The notes: generated by a model from the letters alone, not told the origin. Shown: positions 46,492-55,293, counted from the stretch's first letter. The stretch is DNA of 64,000 nucleotides from Kineosporia succinea (GCF_030811555.1 NZ_JAUSQZ010000001.1:1426001-1490000); one strand, 5' to 3'. Made by a program: numbers and translations.

Positions 46492-46631
46492 GGCGACCAA
46501 GCTACTACCGGGCGCCGACAGTTCTGACCGCCCCGGCGGTCGGCTCCGGGAACGGATCGGGACCAGACGTGGTTGTGCACAGCGGATGCGGGAGGAGATC
46601 GTCCCGCCCGGAAGGACCTGAGGAGGACCGG

Positions 46632-47321
46632 ATGATTTTCGGCAGCAGGCTGAAGAGCACGATGGTGGAGCAGGACAAGGCGCTGCCGGGCCGCGACAGC
46701 CGCCCGTTCACCGTGCCGGCCGGCCATGCCGTTCTCGGTACCCCGCTCGAGGGCCCCTGGCCCGAGGGCACCCAGGTGGTCTACGTGGCCATGGGCTGTT
46801 TCTGGGGCGCGGAGAAGACGTTCTGGCAGACGCCGGGCGTCGTCACGACGGCCGTCGGTTACCAGGGTGGCTACACCCGGAACCCGACGTACGAGGAGAC
46901 CTGCTCCAGCCAGACCGGCCACACCGAGGCCGTGCTCGTCGCCTACGACCCGGCCAAGGTCAGCATCAACGACCTGCTGAAGACGTTCTGGGAGTCGCAC
47001 GACCCGACCCAGGGCTACCGTCAGGGCAACGACCTCGGCACGCAGTACCGCTCGGCGTTCTACTGGACCACCGACGAGCAGCGTGAGGCCTACGAGGCCA
47101 GCCGCACGACCTACCAGGCGGCCCTGGACAAGGCGGGCTTCGGCGCGATCACCACCGAGGCGCGGTCCGCGCACGACGCGGGCACCTTCTGGTACGCCGA
47201 GGACTACCACCAGCAGTACCTCTACAAGAACCCCAACGGTTACTGCCCCGACCACGGCACGGGCGTCGCCTGCCCGATCGGCGTCGGCGTGCTCTACGGA
47301 ACGGGCGTCAAGGCCGAGTAG
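46632..47321 (+). CDS. msrA: Peptide methionine sulfoxide reductase MsrA
   Basis: 229 residues. MsrA repairs the S form of methionine sulfoxide. The catalytic Cys56 is in [14 protein letters not shown]; resolving cysteines are in the tail [15 protein letters not shown]. The GYQGG turn, the [12 protein letters not shown] block and the [18 protein letters not shown] block are complete. The ATG at 46632 has a perfect AGGAGG six bases before it. Divergent from metB: methionine synthesis and methionine repair lie side by side. Confidence 0.96.
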   Translation: MIFGSRLKSTMVEQDKALPGRDSRPFTVPAGHAVLGTPLEGPWPEGTQVVYVAMGCFWGAEKTFWQTPGVVTTAVGYQGGYTRNPTYEETCSSQTGHTEAVLVAYDPAKVSINDLLKTFWESHDPTQGYRQGNDLGTQYRSAFYWTTDEQREAYEASRTTYQAALDKAGFGAITTEARSAHDAGTFWYAEDYHQQYLYKNPNGYCPDHGTGVACPIGVGVLYGTGVKAE

Positions 47322-47384
47322 CCCCACCGGGACCCCCGTATATTCGGGTGCGGGGGTTCCACCCGGTGAGTGAGGGTAGGCAGC

Positions 47385-47798
47385 ATGGATGCCATCACCT
47401 TCGTCCGGCCGGCCGAGCTGGCTCCGGATGTTCCCTACGCCTACGCCTCCGTGGTCGACAGGGGCCGGCTGATCTTCACCGCGGGCGCCTGCCCGATCGA
47501 CCAGCACGATCAGATCGTCGCCCCGGGCGACGTGGCCGCCCAGACCGCGCAGGTCATGGCCAACCTCACGGCGGCCCTGGCCGCGAGCGGCGCCGGGCTC
47601 TCCGACGTCCTGAAAACCACCGTGTACGTGGCCTCCTCGCGACGCGAAGACCTGGTCGCGGCCTGGGACGTGGTGCACGACGCGTTCGGTGATCACGACG
47701 CGCCCAGCACCCTGCTGGGCGTCAGCGTCCTGGGCTACGAGCACCAGCTGGTCGAGGTGGAGGCCGTCGCCGCCGTGGACCCGCCCTCACCGCGATGA
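47385..47798 (+). CDS. RidA/YjgF family protein without the deaminase arginine
   Basis: 137 residues. The Rid fold is evident (LIFTAGACPIDQHDQIVAPG, LKTTVYVASSRREDL, LVEVEAVAAV). In true RidA imine deaminases an Arg occupies the PxRS-type motif after the last loop; here the aligned stretch is APSTLLGVSVLG with no Arg. It should therefore belong to another Rid branch (Rid4-7 type) with an unknown reaction. The ATG at 47385 follows GAGGGTAGG. The next gene overlaps by 4 bp (ATGA), so they are coupled. Confidence 0.88.
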   Translation: MDAITFVRPAELAPDVPYAYASVVDRGRLIFTAGACPIDQHDQIVAPGDVAAQTAQVMANLTAALAASGAGLSDVLKTTVYVASSRREDLVAAWDVVHDAFGDHDAPSTLLGVSVLGYEHQLVEVEAVAAVDPPSPR

Positions 47799-48316
47799 CC
47801 TTCGCCCTGCGCCCCGATCTCGACCGGGCACTGGCCGCGGCCCGGCGCCTCCAGCCCGGCGGGCCCGCGACCTGGCTCGAGCGACCGCCCCCGCACGCGC
47901 AACGTTTCCACCGCGAGGTCCGTCTGCCCGGAACGGTCGCGGACTACCGCGGCACCCTGTTCGGCTGGGAGATCCACCGCGGCGCGGGCCTTCGGATCGC
48001 GGCCACCGGTGACGCCGCCCTGGGCGCGACCGTCGTGCTCGGCATCCGCCTGGGCCCGGTGTGGGCGATGGCGCCGTGCCGGGTGGTGGACGTGACCGAC
48101 ACCGACGGGTGTGCCGCCTTCACCTACGCCGCGCTGCCCGGCCACCCGGAGGCGGGGGCCGAGCGCTTCGCCTACGTCGCGGACGGCGACGGGGTGCGTT
48201 TCGAGCTCAGCGCCGTGAGCCGCGAGGCCTTCTGGGGCAGCCGGCTGCTTCCCGTCGTGGCCCGGAAGGTGCAGCGGCGCACCACCGATCGCTACCTCGC
48301 GGCCGCCCGGCCCTGA
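47795..48316 (+). CDS. DUF1990 family protein
   Basis: 173 residues. The DUF1990 pattern is clear: GWEIHRGAGLRI near residue 53, LGPVWAMAPCRVVDVTDTDG, FTYAALPGHPEAGAERF, and the ending ARKVQRRTTDRYL. The family probably has an SRPBCC-like beta-sheet fold that binds a hydrophobic ligand; function unknown. Its ATG overlaps the Rid gene stop, and a hairpin follows its end, so the two form a unit. Confidence 0.88.
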   Translation: MTFALRPDLDRALAAARRLQPGGPATWLERPPPHAQRFHREVRLPGTVADYRGTLFGWEIHRGAGLRIAATGDAALGATVVLGIRLGPVWAMAPCRVVDVTDTDGCAAFTYAALPGHPEAGAERFAYVADGDGVRFELSAVSREAFWGSRLLPVVARKVQRRTTDRYLAAARP

Positions 48317-48332
48317 CCACAGTGCCAAAACA

Positions 48333-48362
48333 CGAAGGGCCGCCCCGGAGGGCGGCCCTTCG
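48333..48362. terminator. Bidirectional hairpin terminator
   Basis: A perfect 12-bp stem CGAAGGGCCGCC with its complement between the converging DUF1990 and uppP genes; AAAACA precedes it on the plus strand, giving a T run in the uppP direction. Confidence 0.9.
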
Positions 48363-48373
48363 CGGAACACCGA

Positions 48374-49198
48374 TCAGGTGGCCGAGATCAGACCCAGGCT
48401 GAGCGCGCCGAGCAGGACCAGGCCCAGCACGATGCGGTACACGACGAAGACGTAGACGCTGTGGCGCTCCACGAACTTCAGCAGCCAGGCGATGATCGCG
48501 TAGCCGACCACGAAGGCGACGATCGTGGCGATCGCCATCTGCAGACCGCTCACGTCGCTGTCGCCCGCCGTCACGTCCGGCAGGCTGAACAGGCCGGAGG
48601 CCACGACCGCGGGGATGGCCAGCAGGAACGAGTAGCGCACGGCCACACCGCGCTTGAGACCGAGGGCCAGACCGGCCGTGATCGTGCCGCCGGAGCGGGA
48701 GACGCCCGGGATCAGCGCCATGGCCTGGGCGAAGCCGAGGATGATGCCGTCCTTGACGGTCAGGCTCTCCTGCTCGCGGTACTGCGGGCCGAACTTCTCG
48801 GCCAGACCGAGCACGATGCCGAAGATCACCAGCATGCTGGAGACCAGCCAGAGGTTTCGCGCGGGCTCCTTGATCGCGTCCTCGAAGAGCAGGCCGAGCA
48901 CACCGATCGGGATGGTGCCCAGGATGACCAGCCAGGCCATCCGGTAGTCGAAGGTCTGGCGCACCTCGGCGTCGACGAACCCCTTGCACCAGGTGATGAA
49001 GAGGTTCCAGATGTCCTTGGCGAAGTAGATGAGGACGGCCGCCTCGGTGCCCAGCTGGGTCACCGCGGTGAACGCCGCGCCGGCGTCGCGGTTGAAGAAC
49101 ACCTCGGACACGATCCGCAGGTGCCCCGAGGACGAGATCGGGAGGAACTCGGTCAGCCCCTGCACCAGACCGAGAACGATGACCTCAAGCCAGCTCAC
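48374..49198 (-). CDS. uppP: Undecaprenyl-diphosphatase
   Basis: 274 residues, BacA/UppP family, eight or more membrane helices. It removes a phosphate from undecaprenyl diphosphate so the carrier lipid can be reused, and gives bacitracin resistance. The two conserved inner loops are intact: [14 protein letters not shown] (about 14-27) with the catalytic Glu and Ser, and [10 protein letters not shown] with the phosphate-binding Arg. GTG start at 49198, weak AAGGGG upstream. The longer open frame upstream has no homology. Confidence 0.96.
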   Translation of the reverse strand: MSWLEVIVLGLVQGLTEFLPISSSGHLRIVSEVFFNRDAGAAFTAVTQLGTEAAVLIYFAKDIWNLFITWCKGFVDAEVRQTFDYRMAWLVILGTIPIGVLGLLFEDAIKEPARNLWLVSSMLVIFGIVLGLAEKFGPQYREQESLTVKDGIILGFAQAMALIPGVSRSGGTITAGLALGLKRGVAVRYSFLLAIPAVVASGLFSLPDVTAGDSDVSGLQMAIATIVAFVVGYAIIAWLLKFVERHSVYVFVVYRIVLGLVLLGALSLGLISAT

Positions 49199-49554
49199 GG
49201 CGGTCAAACCCCTTCGTTGCGGCGCCCGGGGAACACCTTCTGAGTGACGATGCCGCGGTCTGCCTGCGCGAGGTCCCCGGCTGCGCCGCCGGAGACCGAT
49301 GTCGTGGTTGCGCGCCGAAAGCCCCGCAAGAGGGACGGGCGCCCGCCGACCATACACGTCCGGACGGATCGTCAGGCAAACTCGCCGATACCCCGAAAAC
49401 CCGCGCGAGACGGTCGGCATCGTGCAACGAGTCCGCCCCCGCACCAGTTCCGGGCCGAGGCGAAAAAGGCCGAAAACGATGGACGACGAACAGCTTGCAT
49501 CCTCTCCGCTCCGCCCCGTGAGGGGATTCACCCATCGGCGTCGGCCGAACGGAG
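49199..49554. other. Intergenic region upstream of uppP
   Basis: About 350 bp without a convincing gene. Open frames here on both strands have the Arg/Pro-rich residue mix of shadows. It must contain the uppP promoter. Confidence 0.5.
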
Positions 49555-49582
49555 GAGCCGCCCGGCGTCGGCCGGGCGGCTC
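49555..49582 (-). terminator. Hairpin after the Clp_N/HTH gene
   Basis: A perfect 12-bp stem GAGCCGCCCGGC with its complement and a GTCG loop, about 50 bases past the stop; no T run, so efficiency is uncertain. Confidence 0.65.
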
Positions 49583-49630
49583 ATCGGTGCCGGATCGTGA
49601 TCGATTTCTAATCGGACGCCCGCCGTGAGG

Positions 49631-50350
49631 TCACGGCGTGAGCTCGGCCAGGATCCGGTCGATGTCGGCCTCGAGCCTCTCGGTCGAGGCGCCGAGCGAC
49701 GCCAGCACCCCCCGCCCGTCCTCGTACTCGGCGAGCGCCAGGAGGATGTGCTCGGTGCCGACGTGGGCGTGCCCCTTGCGCAGTGCCGTGCGCATGGTCA
49801 GCTCGAGCACCTTCTTGGACGCCCCGTCGAAGGGGATGAGAGCGGGCACCTCGCCACCACCGGCGGGCAGGGTCGCGGTGGCCGCCTCGACCAGCGCCTC
49901 GACGGCGACGCCCTGCGCCGCGAGTGCCCTCAGGGCCAGCGTGTCCGGGACGTGAGCCAGCCCCAGGATCAGGTGGGCGGGCGCGACCTGGACGTTTCCG
50001 GCGCGCTGGGCGGCGGTGTGCGCGTGGGCCACGGCGGTGCGGGCGCGGGGCGTGAAGCGACTGAAGCCGTCCTGCGTGTCGACCGGCTCGCTGTCGCCCT
50101 TGGGCACGAAGCGCTTCTGCGCGGCCTGCTTGCTCACGCCGAGGCTGCGGCCGATGTCGGCCCACGAGGCGCCGGAACGCCGGGCCTCGTCGACGAAGTG
50201 CCCGATCAGGTGGTCGGCCACCTCGCCGAGGTAGTCACCGACCACGACCGCGCCGGTCAGCTGCTCGAGCGGCTCGGTGTGGGTCTTCTTGATGCCCTGG
50301 ATCAGGTCGTCCAGGCGCACGCTCTGGGTCGTCGAACTGGAATCCGTCAT
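49631..50350 (-). CDS. Clp amino-terminal domain protein with helix-turn-helix
   Basis: 239 residues. The N-terminal part carries a helix-turn-helix, ASWADIGRSLGVSKQAAQKRF (about 61-81). The rest (about 95-239) is a double Clp_N domain (RFTPRARTAVAHAHTAAQ, HLILGLAH, then LELTMRTALRKGHAHVGTEHILLALAE), the substrate/adaptor-binding module of ClpA/ClpC, but without ATPase domains. It may sense Clp substrates or proteolysis state and regulate genes. The ATG start lies within a perfect operator palindrome, strongly suggesting autoregulation of a leaderless mRNA. Confidence 0.88.
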   Translation of the reverse strand: MTDSSSTTQSVRLDDLIQGIKKTHTEPLEQLTGAVVVGDYLGEVADHLIGHFVDEARRSGASWADIGRSLGVSKQAAQKRFVPKGDSEPVDTQDGFSRFTPRARTAVAHAHTAAQRAGNVQVAPAHLILGLAHVPDTLALRALAAQGVAVEALVEAATATLPAGGGEVPALIPFDGASKKVLELTMRTALRKGHAHVGTEHILLALAEYEDGRGVLASLGASTERLEADIDRILAELTP

Positions 50351-50398
50351 GCGTCAACCATAGGTTGACGCATGAGCAGCGTCAACCAGTGGTTGACG
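50348..50398 (-). promoter_or_regulatory. Promoter with twin operators of the Clp_N/HTH gene
   Basis: Two palindromes share the half-site CGTCAACC. Operator 1 is a perfect 12-3-12 palindrome (50348-50374) that includes the start codon; operator 2 (50380-50398) is 8-3-8. On the minus strand operator 2 supplies a -35-like TTGACG, and 17 bases on lies TATGGT, so the transcript would begin at or near the ATG. Confidence 0.75.
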
Positions 50399-50400
50399 GA

Positions 50401-51567
50401 CTAGGCGGCCCGGGTGAACGCCGGGCGGCCGTCGCGTTCCAGCAGGTCTTCCAGCTCGGCCGCGATCGGGTCGGCCGGGTCGAACGCCCCCAGGCCCAGG
50501 GCATTGGGGACGAGGTGGAGACCCGGGGCGACGACGGCGACCCGGCGGGTGGGAACCGGGGAGGACACCGGGACGGCGCCGCGGTGCACGTCGTCCGCCA
50601 TCGGCACCCGCACCGAGACCGGAGCCGGGGAGGGGGCCGCGACCACCGCGGGCCGGCCCGAACGGGACTGCCGGATCGTGCCGATGTAGATACCGACGAG
50701 CAGGGCCAGGCCACCGCCGATCTGCGCGGGACCGGCGGGCTCACCGAGCAGGGTGATCGCGATGACGGTCGCGACCAGCGTCTCGAGGTTCAGGAACACC
50801 CCGGCGATCTCGGGAGCCACACCGGTCTGGCCGTAGGCGAAGAGCGTGAAGGGCATGACCGTGCCGATCACCGCGAGCGCGACCGCGGCGAGCAGCGCCG
50901 CGCCGCCCAGACCGTTCTGCCCGGGCACCGGTACTCCCTCGGTGGTCAGGGCGAAGGGCGTCACCGCGACCGCCGAGGCGAAGAACTGCGCGGTGGTGAC
51001 GGCCAGGACGTCCTGCCCGGCGAGCAGCCGGGCCTGCACCAGCGTGAAGATGGCGCCGATGGTGACGGATCCGAGCACGATCAGGTCACCGCCCAGTGTG
51101 GCCCCGCCGCCGCCCGCGCCGGCCACCACCACGATGCCCGCGAACGACAGCGCGAAACCGCCCCAGGCCACCGCCCCGAGCCGGGCCCCGTTGAAGAGCA
51201 CCGCGAGCACGGCCACCAGGATCGGCACCGAGCCGAGCAGCAGCGCGGCGTGACTGACGCTGGTGCGGTCGAGGCCCAGGTTCTGGAGCAGCACGCAGGC
51301 GCCGTAACCGAAGGCGCCGTAGAGCCAGAGCACCGGGCGCACCTGACGCAGGCGGGGCCGGGCCACCGCGACGATCAGCAGCCCGGCGAGCGCGAAGCGG
51401 AACACGACCAGCCAGGCGGGCCCGAAGCCGGAGAACGCGGCCTTGCTCAGGGGAACACTGGTGCCCCAGGAGATCCCGGCCACGGTGAGCGCGATCAGGG
51501 CCGAGGTACGGCGGTCGGAGAAGAGGCTGCGGAAGGGGGCCCGGGCAGGCGGACGTGCGGCGAACAT
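50401..51567 (-). CDS. EamA/DMT family transporter
   Basis: 388 residues with ten membrane helices in two EamA repeats (about 22-150 and 160-290; for example GISWGTSVPLSKAAFSGFGP and GVFLNLETLVATVIAITLLG). Such proteins export small metabolites or amino acids. The C-terminal 90 residues are cytoplasmic and low complexity, longer than usual. The ATG at 51567 follows GGAGAA. Divergent from an Lrp/AsnC regulator, a common arrangement for amino acid exporters. Confidence 0.9.
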   Translation of the reverse strand: MFAARPPARAPFRSLFSDRRTSALIALTVAGISWGTSVPLSKAAFSGFGPAWLVVFRFALAGLLIVAVARPRLRQVRPVLWLYGAFGYGACVLLQNLGLDRTSVSHAALLLGSVPILVAVLAVLFNGARLGAVAWGGFALSFAGIVVVAGAGGGGATLGGDLIVLGSVTIGAIFTLVQARLLAGQDVLAVTTAQFFASAVAVTPFALTTEGVPVPGQNGLGGAALLAAVALAVIGTVMPFTLFAYGQTGVAPEIAGVFLNLETLVATVIAITLLGEPAGPAQIGGGLALLVGIYIGTIRQSRSGRPAVVAAPSPAPVSVRVPMADDVHRGAVPVSSPVPTRRVAVVAPGLHLVPNALGLGAFDPADPIAAELEDLLERDGRPAFTRAA

Positions 51568-51591
51568 GACAACGATTCTCCGCACGGGATG

Positions 51592-51603
51592 CCGATAAAT
51601 CGG
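51592..51603. promoter_or_regulatory. Candidate Lrp-type operator
   Basis: CCGAT-AA-ATCGG lies in the 71-bp gap between the divergent eamA and lrp-like genes. AT-rich imperfect repeats follow (GGCAAAGTTGCC region). Confidence 0.4.
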
Positions 51604-51638
51604 ACACCGGGCAAAGTTGCCAACTATTATTTGGCCTC

Positions 51639-52127
51639 ATGGCCGTTGAGCTTGATGAAATTGATGTAAAGCTGCTGACTCAGCTGCAGCAGGACGCCGA
51701 TCGGACGAATCTGGAGCTGGCCGAGCTGGTCGGCCTCTCCCCCGCCGCCACCCTGCACCGGGTGCGCCGGCTCAAGGAGAGCGGGGCGATCCGCATCGTC
51801 AGCGCCAGCCTCGACGCCGCCGCGGTCGGTTTCCCGCTCACCGTGTTCATGGCCGTCACCACCGCGAACGCCCGGGCCACGGAGCGGTTCGAGCGCGAGG
51901 TGCAACTGCTGCCGCAGGTGGTCAGCGCCGAGACGGTGGCCGGCGAGATGGACTACTGGCTCACGGTGGTGGCCCGCGACGTGGAAGACCTGGAGCACAC
52001 CCTGACCCGGATCGCGACGCACGGCGGCGGGCGCGTGGTGACCTATCTGCGCCTGAAACAGCTGAAACCACCCACGCCCCTGCCTCTTCTGCCGAGTTCG
52101 GCCTCCCGGCAGCGTCGTCGTAGCTAG
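51639..52127 (+). CDS. Lrp/AsnC family transcriptional regulator
   Basis: 162 residues. The N-terminal winged helix (LDEIDVKLLTQLQQDADRTN, LELAELVGLSPAATLHRVRR) is at 5-45 and the RAM ligand-binding domain at about 65-145 (VVSAETVAGEMDYWLTVVARD). The tail beyond residue 148 is polar. It probably responds to an amino acid and controls the divergent EamA exporter. A 19-bp motif around GCCGAGTTCGGC near its 3' end recurs about 55 bp later beyond the stop. Confidence 0.93.
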   Translation: MAVELDEIDVKLLTQLQQDADRTNLELAELVGLSPAATLHRVRRLKESGAIRIVSASLDAAAVGFPLTVFMAVTTANARATERFEREVQLLPQVVSAETVAGEMDYWLTVVARDVEDLEHTLTRIATHGGGRVVTYLRLKQLKPPTPLPLLPSSASRQRRRS

Positions 52128-52202
52128 GACCTGTTCGGTGAGTCGCTGCCGAGTTCGGCGTCCCGGGCGCCCCGCAGTAGGCACGGACGTACGAAACGGG
52201 GC

Positions 52203-52631
52203 CTAGGTCCGGGGCGTTCCCGGGTAGGTCCCGAAGTACCAGGCGTTGCCCTCCGGGTCCCGCGCCTCGAAGTCGGTCGAGCCGTAGTCGGTGACGAAGA
52301 GCTCGGTGCTGATGACGGCCCCGGCACCGCGGGCGCGTTCGAGCAGGGCCTCGATCTCGTGCGGCGGGACCACCACGTAGCAGCTGAAACCGCCCACGGA
52401 GATGGCCTTGCCGTCGTTGCGGGCCGAGCCGAACATCACCCCGCCCCCGGCCGGCCAGGCCAGCTCGACATGGTGCACCACGTCGCCGTCCTCATGGATG
52501 ACGGTCTGCTCGAAACCGAAGGCCTCGGTCAGGAAGGCGATCAGCCGCCGGGCGTCGCGGGCCCGGAAGGTGGGCCAGACCGTGGGCGGCGGAGCGTGCG
52601 GTGCCGGTGGGTCCGTGGGCGCGGTGCTCAT
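52203..52631 (-). CDS. VOC/glyoxalase superfamily protein
   Basis: 142 residues. The vicinal-oxygen-chelate fold pattern is present: VWPTFRARDARRLIAFLTEAF, FSCYVVVPPHEIEALLERAR, and DPEGNAWYFGTYPG at the end. The usual metal residues are partly visible (His in HHVEL, Glu in FEARDPEG). Members include glyoxalases, dioxygenases and resistance proteins; function is undetermined. The ATG at 52631 follows GGGAGG with good spacing; the frame upstream of it is not used. Confidence 0.87.
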   Translation of the reverse strand: MSTAPTDPPAPHAPPPTVWPTFRARDARRLIAFLTEAFGFEQTVIHEDGDVVHHVELAWPAGGGVMFGSARNDGKAISVGGFSCYVVVPPHEIEALLERARGAGAVISTELFVTDYGSTDFEARDPEGNAWYFGTYPGTPRT

Positions 52632-52774
52632 GGGGCCTCCCTCAGGTACGAGTGACGCACACCACTGTCGCGCACCCGGCCCGTCCACCACGTCCACCGT
52701 TCAGCCCGTCCATCCCGGCAGAGCCCGCGCAGAGCCCGTGACAAAACCCGCGCAGAGCCCGTGACAAAGCAGAA

Positions 52775-52801
52775 GTCGCGGGCCCCGATGGGACCCGCGA
52801 C
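52775..52801. terminator. Hairpin terminator
   Basis: GTCGCGGG pairs with CCCGCGAC, extended by CCC/GGG inside. It lies downstream of the small minus-strand membrane gene. A 22-bp direct repeat (CCCGCGCAGAGCCCGTGACA plus AA, twice within 52724-52768) adjoins it. Confidence 0.65.
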
Positions 52802-52867
52802 GTGACGGAGGTGAGGACAGTGACGTCCGGTGGCGGCGGTGCCACCGGAGCTACCCGGCTCAGCGGA

Positions 52868-53011
52868 TCAGCGGACGTTCAGACCGGCGTCGGCGGCGAG
52901 GGGATGAACCGCCTCGTGACGGTCGGGGTCGAGCTCCCGCGAGTCCTTGCCGACCCAGGGGGCGACGGCGATGGTGACGATCAGGGCGGCGAACACAATG
53001 AAGAAGGCCAT
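52868..53011 (-). CDS. 47-residue membrane protein
   Basis: The ATG at 53011 opens 47 codons: a hydrophobic helix (MAFFIVFAALIVTIAVAPWV, residues 1-20) and a hydrophilic tail ending LAADAGLNVR. The tail contains SRELDPDRHEAVHPLAA. The frame runs further upstream but that part is the MocR promoter region. A GAGGA is 12 bases upstream. No family is recognised. It is divergent from the MocR regulator with 59 bp between starts. Composition and the terminator after it favour a real gene. Confidence 0.58.
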   Translation of the reverse strand: MAFFIVFAALIVTIAVAPWVGKDSRELDPDRHEAVHPLAADAGLNVR

Positions 53012-53070
53012 ACGTCCAGTGTCCTCTTTTTGGCCTTGCTTCCCATAGCCAATCCCTAGAGACTGGCCAC

Positions 53071-54594
53071 ATGCCACCCGCCCGGAAACAGCCAATTCAG
53101 CAAAGAGGTCGTGTGAGTGCCCGCGAACTCATGCCAATGCTGACGGAGTGGCGCACCGGGGGCGAGGGCATCCCGGGCTACCGCGCCCTGGCCGACCGGC
53201 TCCGTCTGCTGGTGCTCGACGGCCGTCTGCCCGTCGACACCGTGCTGCCGTCGGAGCGCACGCTCGCCGAGGCGCTGCAGACCAGTCGCACCACCACCAC
53301 GTCGGCCTACCGGCTGCTGCGCGAGGCCGGTTTCGCCGAGGGCAGTCAGGGCGCCGGCACCTGGACCACCCTGCCCCGCAGCGAAGGCCGTGGGGAGGCC
53401 CCGATCTGGCCCGAGCACCTCAGCGGCGAGCCCGACCCGGCCGGGGCCCGCGGCGACTTCTCCAGCGCCGCGCTGGAGGCACCGGCCGAGCTCTACCCGG
53501 CCTACCAGGCCGCGCTCGCCGAGATGCCGCGGTTCCTGCCCGGCAACGGCTACGTCACCAGTGGCCTCCCCCTGCTGCGCGACCGCATCGCCCAGCGCTA
53601 CACCGCGGCCGGGCTGCCCACGACGCCCGAGCAGATCCTCGTCACCAACGGCGCCCTGCAGGCCCTGCACCTGGTGCTGAGCCTGGTGATGGAGCGCGGC
53701 GACCGGGTGCTGGTCGAGCACCCGACCTATCCGGCGGCGGCGCAGGCGATCCGGACCCGGGGCGGGCGCTGCGTGCCGCTGCCGGTCGAGGCCGGGTGGG
53801 ACATCGGGCGGATGGCCACGCTGATCCGGCAGACCGGGGCGCACCTGGCCTACGTGATGCCCGACTTCCAGAACCCCACGGGCCGGCTGATGACCGAGGA
53901 CGACCGGCGTGAGCTGGGCGCGATGATCGCCGACACCGGGTGCCGCATCATCGTCGACGAGACGATGCGTGAGCTCGACCTGCGCACGGCGATCCCCACC
54001 GCCCAGGGCCGAGAGGGTTCCGAGCCCCTGCCGATGCCGCGCCCGCTGGCCGGTTTCGCGCCGGCCGAGCACGTGATCACGCTGGGCTCGGCGTCCAAGA
54101 CGTTCTGGGGCGGGCTGCGGATCGGGTGGGTGCGGGCGTCGCAGCCGCTGATCCGCCGGCTCGGCCTGGCCCGCGGCAACGAAGACCTGGGCGGGCCGCT
54201 GCTCGAGCAGCTGGCCACCGCGCACCTGCTGGAGAACCTCGACCAGATCAAGGCGCACCGTCAGCAGCTGGTGGCCGGGCGGGCCCTGGCGCTGCGCGAG
54301 GCCCTGGCCCAGAACCTGCCCGGGTGGGTCGTTCCCCTGCCGCAGGGCGGGATCTCGCTGTGGTGCCACCTGCCCGAGCCGCGCAGTTCGCACGTGGCCG
54401 CGGCCGCCCGGTCGATGGGGGTGTGGCTCACGCCCGGGCCGCGGTTCGGGCTCGACGGTGCGTTCGAGGCGCGGATCCGGCTGCCGTTCGCGCGGCCGTC
54501 GGCCGACCTGGTGGCGATGACCGAGGTGCTGTCGCGGGCCTGGCACGCCCAGGGCCGCCCGCACACGATGGACGACGACCTCACCACGGTCTGA
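53071..54594 (+). CDS. MocR family regulator (GntR winged helix plus aminotransferase fold)
   Basis: 507 residues. The N-terminal GntR-type winged helix (about 33-100: YRALADRLRLLVLDGRLPV, TLAEALQTSRTTTTSAYRLL) is joined to a type I aminotransferase domain (about 150-490). The PLP lysine is in LGSASKTFWGGLRIGW, and YVMPDFQNPTGRLM and IIVDETMREL give the cofactor-binding Asn and Asp. MocR proteins sense PLP-linked metabolites and often control vitamin B6, GABA or membrane-protein genes. The ATG is at 53071. The likely target is the small membrane gene opposite (inference from position). Confidence 0.93.
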   Translation: MPPARKQPIQQRGRVSARELMPMLTEWRTGGEGIPGYRALADRLRLLVLDGRLPVDTVLPSERTLAEALQTSRTTTTSAYRLLREAGFAEGSQGAGTWTTLPRSEGRGEAPIWPEHLSGEPDPAGARGDFSSAALEAPAELYPAYQAALAEMPRFLPGNGYVTSGLPLLRDRIAQRYTAAGLPTTPEQILVTNGALQALHLVLSLVMERGDRVLVEHPTYPAAAQAIRTRGGRCVPLPVEAGWDIGRMATLIRQTGAHLAYVMPDFQNPTGRLMTEDDRRELGAMIADTGCRIIVDETMRELDLRTAIPTAQGREGSEPLPMPRPLAGFAPAEHVITLGSASKTFWGGLRIGWVRASQPLIRRLGLARGNEDLGGPLLEQLATAHLLENLDQIKAHRQQLVAGRALALREALAQNLPGWVVPLPQGGISLWCHLPEPRSSHVAAAARSMGVWLTPGPRFGLDGAFEARIRLPFARPSADLVAMTEVLSRAWHAQGRPHTMDDDLTTV

Positions 54595-54636
54595 GCACTC
54601 CCGAACCCCCGACGAACCCAGATCCCGGAGTTTCCC

Positions 54637-55293
54637 GTGTCTTTCACCCCCCTCACCGACAACCGGCCCGACGACAGCTCCTGGCCCCCGATGGTCTGGC
54701 CGCTGCCGCCCGGCGTCGAGGCGAGGGCCGGGGCGGTGCGGCTCACGCCGTTCACGCCCGCCGACGCCGACGAGCTGTTCGAGGCCCTCGACCACGATGC
54801 GGTGTGGGCGCACGTGCCGGGTCGCTTCTCCGACCCGCGGCAGCTCACCGACTCGATCACGCAGCGGATGGACGCACGGGGAGACGTCGCCTGGGTGGTG
54901 CGGCTGGACGAGGCGGTCGCCGGGCTCGAGAAGGACGCGGTCGTCGGCACCACGTCGTTCCTCGACGTGGTGCCCGCCTCGGCCCGCCTGGAGATCGGGT
55001 GGACGGCCTACACCCCGGCGGTGTGGGGCACCCGGGTCAACCCGAGCGCCAAGCTGGCCCTGCTGACGGTGGCCTTCGACCAGCTGGGCGTGGGCCGGGT
55101 CCAGCTCAAGACCGACGTGCGCAACCAGCGCTCGCAGCGGGCCATCGCCAAGCTGGGGGCGCGGTTCGAGGGGGTGCTGCGGCGTTACCAGCCTCGCGTC
55201 GACGGCTCGATGCGTGACACCGTGATGTTCTCGATCACCACCGAGGACTGGCCCGCGGTGAGTTCCGGGCTGCAGGATCGTCTGAGTTCGTAG
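54637..55293 (+). CDS. GNAT family N-acetyltransferase (RimJ/RimL-like)
   Basis: 218 residues from GTG. The acetyltransferase domain spans about 28-200: VRLTPFTPADADELFEALDH, the strand LEIGWTAYTPAVWGTRVNP, and VQLKTDVRNQRSQRAIAKLGARFEGVLR in two steps, which is the acetyl-CoA loop and following helix of the RimJ/RimL group. Targets may be ribosomal proteins or small molecules; not deducible. It lies 42 bp after the MocR gene on the same strand and may be co-transcribed. Confidence 0.9.
   Translation: MSFTPLTDNRPDDSSWPPMVWPLPPGVEARAGAVRLTPFTPADADELFEALDHDAVWAHVPGRFSDPRQLTDSITQRMDARGDVAWVVRLDEAVAGLEKDAVVGTTSFLDVVPASARLEIGWTAYTPAVWGTRVNPSAKLALLTVAFDQLGVGRVQLKTDVRNQRSQRAIAKLGARFEGVLRRYQPRVDGSMRDTVMFSITTEDWPAVSSGLQDRLSS

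Noticed and set aside
46492-46631. SAM riboswitch upstream of metB
   Set aside because: The gap is short and shared with msrA; no S-box core motif was seen.
49244-49628. Plus-strand frames between uppP and the Clp_N gene
   Set aside because: Arg/Pro-rich, no homology, no ribosome-binding site, and they run through a terminator hairpin.
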